From contig CAZEFW010000041.1 of assembly GCA_964511535.1 (NCBI GenBank), forward strand, positions 1 to 56,917: a stretch of DNA of 56,917 bases. The letters are read 5' to 3'. The notes beneath the pieces are model-generated. The model worked only from the letters and a program-made list of their open reading frames with translations. It did no database searches and was not told the DNA's origin. Positions 16,439 through 26,337 of this stretch are shown here, piece by piece. Position 1 is the first letter of the stretch. Every line of letters starts with the position of its first letter. The stretch comes from CAZCFB01 sp964511535. Its GTDB lineage: Bacteria > Myxococcota_A > Polyangia > GCA-2747355 > CAZCFB01. A program made the position numbers and the translations under genes.

Positions 16439-16450
16439 GCCTTACCCCCC

Positions 16451-17629
16451 ATGGGTCTCTTCCGTCGCATCTTCTCCGCTGATTTCCGTCGGGCCGTCGC
16501 TGCCGAGGCGGAGGGGGACTACCTCACGGCCGCGCGCTTCTACGCGCTGTGCGACGAACCCCAGAAGGTGGTGGACATGCACCTGGCCCTGGCGCGGCAG
16601 GCCGAAGACGCCGAGCACCGGGTCCGTGAGCTCCGGCTGGCGCTGCACTTCGCCCGTGAGGACGACCGCCGCCGCCCCATGGTGCTCAGGCTGCTGGCGG
16701 AGGAGATCGCCGAGCTGGGCCGGGCCCGCGGCGCCGGGACTCCGGGCGGCAGGGCCCTCATGGAGGAGGCGGCCGAGCTGTTCCTCGAAGGCGAGGGGTG
16801 GCAGCAGGCGGGCGACTGCTACCTGGAGCTCGAGGAGCGTGACCGCGCGGCGCAGGCTTATGCCCGCGGCGGCCTTGTGGAGCGCGTCGAGGAGGTCCTG
16901 GGTGAGGAAGAGCAGCGCCGCCAGCGGGCCTTGCGCGAGGATCAGCAGTTCAAGGAATACGAGCTGCGCATGAAGCTGGGCCAGCGCGATCTGGCGGCCG
17001 AGGCGCTGAGGCATTGCATCGCCGCAGCGGACGAGCCAGGCGAGTACCGCCGTTTGCTTGGAGATCTGGAGCAGCGCCTGCTGCTCGGCGGCAGGCTGAC
17101 CCTGCGCAGCGGCGACCGCCGCCTGGTGCTCGTGGGCCGCCTGCCGCTGATCATCGGCAGGGACGCCGACTGTGATCTGGTGGTGCGGGGTCACACCGTC
17201 TCCAGGCGGCACACCAGCGTGGTCCAGGATACGCCGGACTCGGCGCTGTCGCTCGAGGACATGGGCAGCCGCAACGGCACCACCCTGGGCGGCATCCCCC
17301 TGGGCGGGCGTGTGCCGTTGCCAGAGGACGGCGTCCTCGGCCTGGGCGACGGGAGCGAGGTGAGCTTCACCCGTGATCCCTGGCTCAGTCTTGAGGTGCG
17401 GACCGGCCGGGACATCGGCGCCAGGGCCCTGTACCTGCCCGGCACCGCCCGCCTGTGTGATTTGATCCCGGGCGCACCCGACCTGGCCATCCGCTTTGAG
17501 CGTGGGCGGCCGGTCGTGGAGGGAGAAGGAGCCTTCACCCTCAACGGCGAGCCCGCCCGCGGCGTGATCCAGCTCGTGGCCGGCGATACGCTAGAGGCCG
17601 CCGGCGCTCAGGTCAGCGCGGAGGCCTGA
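16451..17629 (+). CDS. TPR-like plus FHA domain protein
   Basis: 392 residues. Residues 1-210 are helical and charged with TPR-like pairs (AAEAEGDYLTAARFYALCDEPQKVV, AAELFLEGEGWQQAGDCYLELEERDRAAQAY). Residues about 225-310 form an FHA domain: IIGRDADCDLVV, HTVSRRHTSV and the phosphothreonine-contacting MGSRNGTTLGG. A second degenerate FHA-like region follows (LTLEVRTG to the end). FHA domains bind phosphothreonine. The gene is followed after 2 bp by a Ser/Thr kinase gene, so this protein is a probable partner or substrate of that kinase. No signal peptide or membrane segment is visible. No ribosome site stands out before the ATG. Confidence 0.85.
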   Translation: MGLFRRIFSADFRRAVAAEAEGDYLTAARFYALCDEPQKVVDMHLALARQAEDAEHRVRELRLALHFAREDDRRRPMVLRLLAEEIAELGRARGAGTPGGRALMEEAAELFLEGEGWQQAGDCYLELEERDRAAQAYARGGLVERVEEVLGEEEQRRQRALREDQQFKEYELRMKLGQRDLAAEALRHCIAAADEPGEYRRLLGDLEQRLLLGGRLTLRSGDRRLVLVGRLPLIIGRDADCDLVVRGHTVSRRHTSVVQDTPDSALSLEDMGSRNGTTLGGIPLGGRVPLPEDGVLGLGDGSEVSFTRDPWLSLEVRTGRDIGARALYLPGTARLCDLIPGAPDLAIRFERGRPVVEGEGAFTLNGEPARGVIQLVAGDTLEAAGAQVSAEA

Positions 17630-17631
17630 GG

Positions 17632-19161
17632 GTGTCCTGGTTCAGCCGGCTCCTGCAGCGGCTGCGCGGGGAAGCGCGACCACCCCTCCCCGAGGAGGGC
17701 GGCGAGCCGCCCGGGCCCGACGCGGGCGAAGCCGGGGATCAGCCTGCCGCGCCACTGCCAGCGCCGCTGGTGGCCTTTGACCAGCTGCTCCATCGCCTGC
17801 GCACGGGGCAGGGCGAGGGGCTCACCCCCGAGGCGGCGGAGGCGGAGGGGATGAACCTCGCCGCCGCCCTGGCCGAGCGTGGCCTGGAGCACGAGGCGGC
17901 AGCCCGCCTGGAGCGGCTGCTGGAGCTCCACCCCCGACGCCACGCCCTGATCTTCCAGCTGGCCCGGCTGAACCTGGCGCTCGGCCATGAGGCGCGGGCC
18001 GCCCCGTTGCTGCAGCGGTACCTCGATCTGCCCGGCGCGCTGCCCCACCGCGTGGACGCTCACCTTGCCCTGGGGGAGGACCTCGAGCGGCGCACCGGCG
18101 GGCCGGAGGGCGACCGTCTGGCGCTGGCTCACTACGAGGCGGTGCTGGCCCACGACTTCGACCACCCGCGCGCGCGGCCAAGGGCCGATCAGCTGCGGCG
18201 CAAGGTGGACCGGGGCCGCCAGCCCCAGGCGGCGCCGACCTTGCTGGGCGCCCAGCAAGAAGGGGAGGCCACGCGCTACCTGATCCAGCGCGAGCTCGGC
18301 CGCGGCGGCGGCGGCGCGGTGTACCTGGCCCTGGATCAGACCCTGAAGCGCAAGGTCGCGCTCAAGGTGCTGCACCCGCATGTCAGCCGACAGGCGGGCA
18401 CGCGCGAGCACATGTTCTGCGAGGCGCGCATCGCCAGCGCCCTGGCGCATCCCCGCATCGTCACCATCCATGACCTGGACGAGCAGCTGAACATGGTGGT
18501 CATGGAGTATTGCGCCGGAGGGACCCTGGCCGACCTGCTGCCCCTGGCGGCCCGCCCGGCGCTCAAGACCGTGGCCCGGGTGGCTCGCATCCTCGACCTG
18601 GTCCATCGGTGCGGCGTGGTGCACCGCGACCTCAAGCCGCGCAACCTGCTGCTGCGCCGGCAGGGGGAGCCGGGCTCCCTGGTGCTCACCGACTTCGGCC
18701 TGGCCAACGCCGCGGACGACGAGGCGGGGCAAGACGCCGCCGGATCCTTGATCTACATGGCGCCGGAGCAGCGCGCCGGCCAGCCGTGCGGGCCGGCCGC
18801 GGACCTGTACGCATGCGGTGTGCTGCTGCTGGAGATGCTGCTGGGGCGCCCGCCGCTGGACAAGAACCAGGCGCTGCAGGGGGTCTCGCTGCTCGACCTG
18901 GAGCAGCCCTGGCAGGAGGCAGCCGGGACGCAGTGGCTCCCCCCCGGCGCGCTGGCGCTGTGCAGGCACCTGGTGGGGCGAAGGCCCGAAGATCGGCCCG
19001 CATCGGCCGCGGCAGTGGCCCGACAGGCCGACGCGCTGGCGGCCGAGGTGGCGGCCGCGGCCCGGCGCGCGGCAGTGGTGACCCGACTCCGAGCGGAGCA
19101 CCCTGATCCTGCAAACCCCGAGCTGCGCGCCTGGCTGGGCGACCCCTGGTCAACCAGCTGA
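17632..19161 (+). CDS. Soluble Ser/Thr protein kinase with N-terminal TPR-like region
   Basis: 509 residues. An N-terminal helical part (about 40-200) contains TPR-like repeats (LERLLELHPRRHALIFQLARLNLALGHEARAAPLLQRYLDL). The kinase domain follows at about 218-480: glycine loop LGRGGGGAVYLA, catalytic Lys245 in KVALKVL, HRDLKPRN with Asp333, DFGLAN with Asp354, and MAPEQRAG. All catalytic residues are present. There is no transmembrane helix and no PASTA or PEGA domain, so it acts in the cytoplasm. The start is GTG at 17632, only 2 bp after the FHA gene, making the two a likely kinase/phospho-reader module. The TPR part probably selects its partners. Confidence 0.92.
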   Translation: MSWFSRLLQRLRGEARPPLPEEGGEPPGPDAGEAGDQPAAPLPAPLVAFDQLLHRLRTGQGEGLTPEAAEAEGMNLAAALAERGLEHEAAARLERLLELHPRRHALIFQLARLNLALGHEARAAPLLQRYLDLPGALPHRVDAHLALGEDLERRTGGPEGDRLALAHYEAVLAHDFDHPRARPRADQLRRKVDRGRQPQAAPTLLGAQQEGEATRYLIQRELGRGGGGAVYLALDQTLKRKVALKVLHPHVSRQAGTREHMFCEARIASALAHPRIVTIHDLDEQLNMVVMEYCAGGTLADLLPLAARPALKTVARVARILDLVHRCGVVHRDLKPRNLLLRRQGEPGSLVLTDFGLANAADDEAGQDAAGSLIYMAPEQRAGQPCGPAADLYACGVLLLEMLLGRPPLDKNQALQGVSLLDLEQPWQEAAGTQWLPPGALALCRHLVGRRPEDRPASAAAVARQADALAAEVAAAARRAAVVTRLRAEHPDPANPELRAWLGDPWSTS

Positions 19162-19345
19162 CCGGCGCCCGCGCCTCAGGTCACCCTCGGAGGCCATGAC
19201 AGAAATGTCACACTGAAGCCCGATCCGGGGATCCCGGCGGGCTGCTATCAGGGCAGTTCTGCCTTGGATCCCGAGAGGTTGAGCTCGATCCTGCGCATGG
19301 CACGGGCGTTGCTCCTGTGAGTACCAAGTATGTTACCGTGATCCC

Positions 19346-20518
19346 ATGCGAATGCCCTTGCTTCTGACATTGATCCTGCTCGCGCAGGGGTGCCTCTACA
19401 TCGGCGGCATCAACCACAACCCCGATGGCGAGATATCCATCGAGAGCGCCTCCGCCCGGCTGGAGGTCAATGGGTCGGTCACCCTCAAGGCGAGCGTGAC
19501 CGACCCCGATGATGACCCGATCAAGTACCAGTGGCGGGTCGCGGTGGTGGACAGCGCCAACGACCGCTACGCCCTGACCCGGGCCTCCCGGAACAACGAG
19601 CTGGACATCAACTACCTGCGCGGCGCCACCCCCAGGGTCATCGGCGAGGCCTCCTCGCTGACCCTCAACCTGCTGCCCCTGCGCGGGACTTACACCGCGA
19701 CCCTGCGGTTCGAGGACGATCGCGGCGCGGACCAGGTGCGCTCCAAGACCTTCACCGTCAAGAACACCGCCCCGTCGGGTATCAAGATCATGCTCCAGGC
19801 GGATGACGCTTACCGCGACCTGGTGCGGGTGCCCGACGTCAACGGGAGCTACCCGGCCCACGCCTACTACCTGGCGCGCGTGGCCGAGGTCACCGATCTT
19901 GAGGGGGACCTGCGCTGCGGCAAGGGCGGCGGGGTGACCTGGTCACTGAGCCACGGCACCGCCCTCACCTTGCAGCAGAAGGAACAGCGCCCCTGCCAGT
20001 ACGGCGAGAAGCTGCCCGGCCTCCGGTTCCGCTTCAAGCCCACCGCCCTGACCCAGGGCGTGCTGCTGCAGATCAAGGCCACCGTCACCGACGGCCAGGG
20101 CGGAGAGGGCGTGGGCCAGCTATCCCCGCCGGTGACCCTGGCGCCCAACCGGCCGCCCTGCATCACCGGCAGCGACCCGCCCCTCTCCACTGTGGCCAGC
20201 GTGCCGGTACAGAGCGCTCTGGGCCGCCGCTTCGAGGCGACCCATGTCAGCGACGACGTGCTGCTCGGCACGCGCTACAGCTGGGCCATCCGCCCGGCGG
20301 GCGACAAGACCTTCATTGAGCTGCCCGGCCAGACCGGCGCGGCGTTTCAGATGCCGGCGTGGTTCCGCCTGCCCGGCGACGCGTTCGAGCTCCGCGTGCG
20401 CGTCACGGACGACATGGCGCCGTGGCCCACCTGCGGGGACTCGGCCCTCTGCGCGCCCCACACGGGGCTCCCGCCCGCCTGCTACCAGGGGATCACCTGG
20501 AAGGTAAGGATGATATGA
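19346..20518 (+). CDS. Ig-like lipoprotein
   Basis: 390 residues. The lipobox AQGC places the lipidated Cys at residue 16. The mature protein is beta-rich with PKD/Ig-like strands: SVTLKASVTDPDDDPIKYQWRV, YTATLRFEDDRGADQV, and a second set, LQIKATVTDGQGG and ELRVRVTDDMAPWPTCG. Two or three such domains fit the length. The Cys pairs (LRCGKG, RPCQYG, PPCITG, TCGDSALC) may form disulfides. These folds are adhesive or structural rather than catalytic. The stop TGA overlaps the ATG of the next lipoprotein gene in an ATGA junction, so the two are translationally coupled. Surface location is expected, but no function is known. Confidence 0.8.
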   Translation: MRMPLLLTLILLAQGCLYIGGINHNPDGEISIESASARLEVNGSVTLKASVTDPDDDPIKYQWRVAVVDSANDRYALTRASRNNELDINYLRGATPRVIGEASSLTLNLLPLRGTYTATLRFEDDRGADQVRSKTFTVKNTAPSGIKIMLQADDAYRDLVRVPDVNGSYPAHAYYLARVAEVTDLEGDLRCGKGGGVTWSLSHGTALTLQQKEQRPCQYGEKLPGLRFRFKPTALTQGVLLQIKATVTDGQGGEGVGQLSPPVTLAPNRPPCITGSDPPLSTVASVPVQSALGRRFEATHVSDDVLLGTRYSWAIRPAGDKTFIELPGQTGAAFQMPAWFRLPGDAFELRVRVTDDMAPWPTCGDSALCAPHTGLPPACYQGITWKVRMI

Positions 20519-22329
20519 CAAGAGCTCACCTGATGGCCCCGGCCCTGATCCTCGTCGCCCTCACGGGAGGATGCGGCGCCATGGACGAGGCTGGGACCAA
20601 CAAGCCCACCGCAATGGTGACCGTCACCCTGCTCACGTCGGCCACGCCAAGCCCCGGGGACATCGCCCGGGTCAAGGCGGTGGTGAGCAGCGCCTACGTG
20701 CCCGGCAGCTTCCACTGGGCCGTGACAGCGCCTGGCAACAAGACCATCAAGCACACCGTGGACGACAAGGTGGGTCAGCTGATCTCCTTTCCCATCAAGG
20801 CCGAGGGGACCCACCGGGTCACCTGCACGGTGAAGTTTCCCGGCAGCGGCTCGTCCCTGAGCAGCTCTGCCGCGCTGCAGGCCGCGGATCCCGCGGCCAT
20901 CCGCCACAACTACACCGTGCGGGTGCTCCCGCCGGTGAGCGCTGGCCTGCCGCCGTCGGAGCACACCCTGAAGGTGGGGTCGGTAAATCAGGAGGCCCTC
21001 ACCTGGGCCGTGGACGCTGGCCAGGAGGTGACGCTGAAGCTCAGCGATGGCGCCGGCAAGGCGGTGGCGGCAAACCTGCGCCTGACCAGCCCGGGTGGAG
21101 GCGATCCCCTGCCGCGGGACTTCCACCTCCCGTCGGGCCAGGGCAAGGTCAGGGTCAGCGGCCTGTTCCACGCGCTGTTCATCCCGGCCAGCGGCCTGGA
21201 CCTCGCCCCGCTGCTCAAGCCGTATGTCAAGGCGGCGAGCCTGCCCATGTCCTGGCCCGTGACCATCGATCCGGGACTGCTGGTGAGCGGGACCGTGCGT
21301 GGCGCCGCCGGATCGCCCCTGGCGGGGGCGAGGGTCTCCATCACGACCCGCGACCCGGCTGGCGTGGATGTGCCCTCCACCGTCTCGGTGGCGGACCAGG
21401 CCGGCGGGTTCAAGGTGCGCGCTCGGGCGGGCAAGGCGACCATGACGGTGGTCCCCCCGGCAGCCAGCGGCCTCTCGCCGGCCCTGGTCAAGGGCGCGTC
21501 CCTGCAGGTGCTGGCGTCCAGCTTCGGCTGGGCCTTCAGCTACGCCAAGGCCGACGCCGTGCAGGTCAAGGCCGCGGCCAGGACCGCCGACGGCGCTGCG
21601 CCAGCGCCCGGGGCCACCGCGACCTTCACCCTGGTCAAGGGCTCCACAAGCGTGGGGCAATTGGTGCTCGCTGCCGGCGGCACCTTCTCCGCCGAGCCGC
21701 TGGTGCGGCGCACCTTCGTGGCCGACAGCAAGGGTGAGCTGGCGCTCCCCGGGGGCGCGTCCGGACCGGTGAGCCTTCCCCGGGGCAAGTACCAGGTCGC
21801 CCTCTGGCCTGCGGCCGGGGCCAAGGCGGGGCAGGGCTACAGCGTGGCCAGCGTGGACCTCACCGGCGCGTCGGCCCAGGCAACCGTGACGTTGAAGCTG
21901 GGTCAGCGGGTGAAGATCAGCGGCACCGTGTCAGGGCAGGGCGGCAAGGCGGTGCGGGCCCAGGTGACCGCGCGCGGTACGGGCGGGACGTTCCAGGCGG
22001 TCACCGCCGTGGACGGCAAGTTCAGCCTCGAGCTGGACGACGGGGTGCAGTACCGGCTGCTCGCCAGGGCGCTGAGCAGCGACACCGCGTCGGGGACGCT
22101 GGTTCAGCCTGCGGTCAAGGTTTCGGGCGCCAGGGATCTGGGCAGCCTGGTGTTGCCCCGCGCCGTGATGATCCGCGGCAAGGTCCAGACCTCCGGCGGG
22201 TTGAGCCTGGCCGGGGCGTTGATCCGGTCCTGGTGCAGCGATCCGGCCTGCTCGAGCCAGAGCCTGGTGGACGAGACGCGCTCCCTGTCCGACGGCACCT
22301 TCGAGCTGCGCCTCCCCGGGGTGAAGTAG
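20515..22329 (+). CDS. Large beta-rich lipoprotein with carboxypeptidase-regulatory-like repeats
   Basis: 604 residues from the ATG at 20515. The lipobox TGGC places the lipidated Cys at residue 20. The N-terminal 120 residues are Ig-like (FHWAVTAPGNKTIKHTVDD). The later part contains at least three segments of the carboxypeptidase-regulatory/CNA-B type: LLVSGTVRGAAGSPLAGARVSITT, KISGTVSGQGGKAVRAQVTARGTGG and MIRGKVQTSGGLSLAGALIRSW. These are structural stalk domains on cell-surface proteins. The start overlaps the stop of the preceding lipoprotein gene by 4 bp (ATGA). Together the two look like a surface pair placed downstream of the kinase/FHA genes. Partner and ligand are unknown. Confidence 0.8.
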   Translation: MTRAHLMAPALILVALTGGCGAMDEAGTNKPTAMVTVTLLTSATPSPGDIARVKAVVSSAYVPGSFHWAVTAPGNKTIKHTVDDKVGQLISFPIKAEGTHRVTCTVKFPGSGSSLSSSAALQAADPAAIRHNYTVRVLPPVSAGLPPSEHTLKVGSVNQEALTWAVDAGQEVTLKLSDGAGKAVAANLRLTSPGGGDPLPRDFHLPSGQGKVRVSGLFHALFIPASGLDLAPLLKPYVKAASLPMSWPVTIDPGLLVSGTVRGAAGSPLAGARVSITTRDPAGVDVPSTVSVADQAGGFKVRARAGKATMTVVPPAASGLSPALVKGASLQVLASSFGWAFSYAKADAVQVKAAARTADGAAPAPGATATFTLVKGSTSVGQLVLAAGGTFSAEPLVRRTFVADSKGELALPGGASGPVSLPRGKYQVALWPAAGAKAGQGYSVASVDLTGASAQATVTLKLGQRVKISGTVSGQGGKAVRAQVTARGTGGTFQAVTAVDGKFSLELDDGVQYRLLARALSSDTASGTLVQPAVKVSGARDLGSLVLPRAVMIRGKVQTSGGLSLAGALIRSWCSDPACSSQSLVDETRSLSDGTFELRLPGVK

Positions 22330-22380
22330 CGTGCTGCCTGGCATCGCGGGGCCGCTCCGCGTGGTATCTTGGGCCGGAAG

Positions 22381-23202
22381 ATGACCTTTCGCGCCCTGCT
22401 CATGGCCACCACGCTGGGGGCCCTCGCCTGGTCTGGACCTGTCCACGCCCAGGAGGAGTCGCCGCCGGATCCGGGCTCGCCGCCGCCCCTGCCCGGGGAG
22501 CAGCCGGCGCCGCCTCCGGTGGACAGCGCGGACAGCGCCGCCGAGGCGCGCAAGCTGCTGCGCAAGGCCATCGATCTGTACGCCAGCGGGCGCTACGCAG
22601 AGGCCGCGGCGCGCCTGCGTCCCCTGGTTGAGGAGCGGGTCCTGGCAGACCAGGCCGACCAGAAGGAGGCGCTGAGGGCTTATGGCGTCTCGCTGTACCT
22701 GAGCGGGGCCAGGGCAGGGGCGGAGCGGGCCTTCCGCGCCCTCCTGCGCATGGATGTCGAGGAGCGCCTGGATCCCAACTTCGTGCGGCCCGAGGTGGTG
22801 GCTTACTTCGAGCGGCTGCGCAGTCAGTACCAGGCTGAGCTCGCCGGTGAGGTGCGCCGGCGTACGCCGCGCTACCTGGTGGCCAACCTGCTGCCGCCAT
22901 GGGGGCAATTCCAGAACCGGCACCGGGTCAAGGGGTACCTGGTGCTGAGCGGGGAGCTCCTGTTCGCGGCAGGCAGCATCACCACCGCCGCGCTGCTCTA
23001 CAGCTGGCGTGACAAGCAGGGCAGGTTCCCGGGGCACGAGGAGGACTACACCGCCGTGTCCGCCGTCAACTACGCCACCTTCGCGGCGCTGGCCGCGGTC
23101 ATCGTGTACGGTGTGGTGGATGGGTTGTACTACTACTACAGGGACCGACCGGACTCCCGGGATGAGCAAGTGGCTGCACAACCTGCGCTGATCCGGTTCT
23201 GA
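22381..23202 (+). CDS. Exported TPR-like protein with C-terminal membrane helices
   Basis: 273 residues from the ATG at 22381, with a probable signal peptide ending VHAQEE. A Pro-rich stretch (PPDPGSPPPLPGEQPAPPPV) leads into a helical TPR-like region (AIDLYASGRYAEAAARLRPLVEE, ALRAYGVSLYLSGARAGAERAFRALLRMD). Two hydrophobic helices follow (YLVLSGELLFAAGSITTAALLY and NYATFAALAAVIVYGVVDGLYYYY), and residues PEVVAYFERLR recur in similar myxococcal proteins. It resembles small TPR membrane proteins often encoded near PEGA-domain kinases. It is followed by a 222-bp spacer before the large kinase gene. Its biochemical role is unknown; assembly of envelope complexes is a guess. Confidence 0.75.
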   Translation: MTFRALLMATTLGALAWSGPVHAQEESPPDPGSPPPLPGEQPAPPPVDSADSAAEARKLLRKAIDLYASGRYAEAAARLRPLVEERVLADQADQKEALRAYGVSLYLSGARAGAERAFRALLRMDVEERLDPNFVRPEVVAYFERLRSQYQAELAGEVRRRTPRYLVANLLPPWGQFQNRHRVKGYLVLSGELLFAAGSITTAALLYSWRDKQGRFPGHEEDYTAVSAVNYATFAALAAVIVYGVVDGLYYYYRDRPDSRDEQVAAQPALIRF

Positions 23203-23237
23203 TCGGGTCCCGCTGCCTCTGGATCCTCTGCTGGAGG

Positions 23238-23283
23238 CGCGATCTGGGGTCTATGGCCCATGGTTTGCAGCCCCCAGATCGCG
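23238..23283. terminator. Perfect 12-bp inverted repeat (possible terminator)
   Basis: CGCGATCTGGGG at 23238-23249 pairs exactly with 23272-23283, with a 22-base loop. It starts 36 bp after the end of the preceding gene and lies upstream of the promoter for the kinase gene. No T-tract follows, so a Rho-independent terminator is only possible; a structured leader element is the alternative. Confidence 0.5.
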
Positions 23284-23326
23284 GTGATGAGGGCTGGCCG
23301 CCCTGGCTCGCAGACCACAATTTTCG

Positions 23327-23356
23327 TTGACCAGGTTACATTCAATTGCCTAATAT
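23327..23356 (+). promoter_or_regulatory. Sigma-70-type promoter for the PEGA kinase
   Basis: TTGACC at 23327-23332 and TAATAT at 23351-23356, separated by 18 bp, in an AT-rich stretch within an otherwise high-GC spacer. The kinase ATG lies 68 bp downstream of the -10 box. Confidence 0.55.
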
Positions 23357-23424
23357 TGGGTGGACGTAGTTCACAAATGCAGTAGTTTCGTAATGGCCAA
23401 CTATTCCCGGATACCGACGGACCC

Positions 23425-26208
<2,784 letters not shown>

Positions 26209-26231
26209 TGCGTCCCCTGCGGGGATGACAG

Positions 26232-26320
26232 GCTTGAGGCTTGAGACTTGAGACTTGAGGCTTGAGGGTAGCTTGTCCCGGACTGCTTGGCCTCAAGCCT
26301 CACCACCTCAAGCCTCAAGC
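26232..26320. repeat. Inverted heptamer arrays between convergent genes (locus E)
   Basis: Five in-phase copies of RCTTGAG at 26232-26266 (GCTTGAG, GCTTGAG, ACTTGAG, ACTTGAG, GCTTGAG) face three copies of the reverse unit CTCAAGC at 26292-26298, 26307-26313 and 26314-26320. The two sets can base-pair as one hairpin. They lie between the stop of the plus-strand PEGA kinase gene and the stop of the minus-strand lipase-like gene, so they could end transcription from both sides. Confidence 0.82.
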
Positions 26321-26337
26321 CTGCGAGCGAAGCGAGC

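Larger units (their letters stand above)
15979..16450. other. 472-bp non-coding spacer rich in repeats
   Basis: No convincing gene is present on either strand between the DHODH-like gene and the FHA gene. The spacer contains the two 160-bp tandem units, a short GCGGCCACGGCGCCGCC repeat pair (about 16349-16398), and heptamer array D just before the FHA gene. The open frames that cross it have no ribosome sites and translate to the repeats themselves. Confidence 0.75.

Noticed and set aside
15979..16450. tRNA or small rRNA fragment in the repeat-rich spacer
   Set aside because: No cloverleaf pattern or conserved TTCRANTC loop was found; the hairpins are the short CGTAGC type inside each 160-bp unit.
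23238..23283. Riboswitch in the leader of the PEGA kinase
   Set aside because: The inverted repeat lies upstream of the promoter, and no known riboswitch motif is recognisable.
26232..26320. CRISPR array
   Set aside because: The units are 7 bp long with no unique spacers, so this is a tandem or inverted short repeat, not CRISPR.
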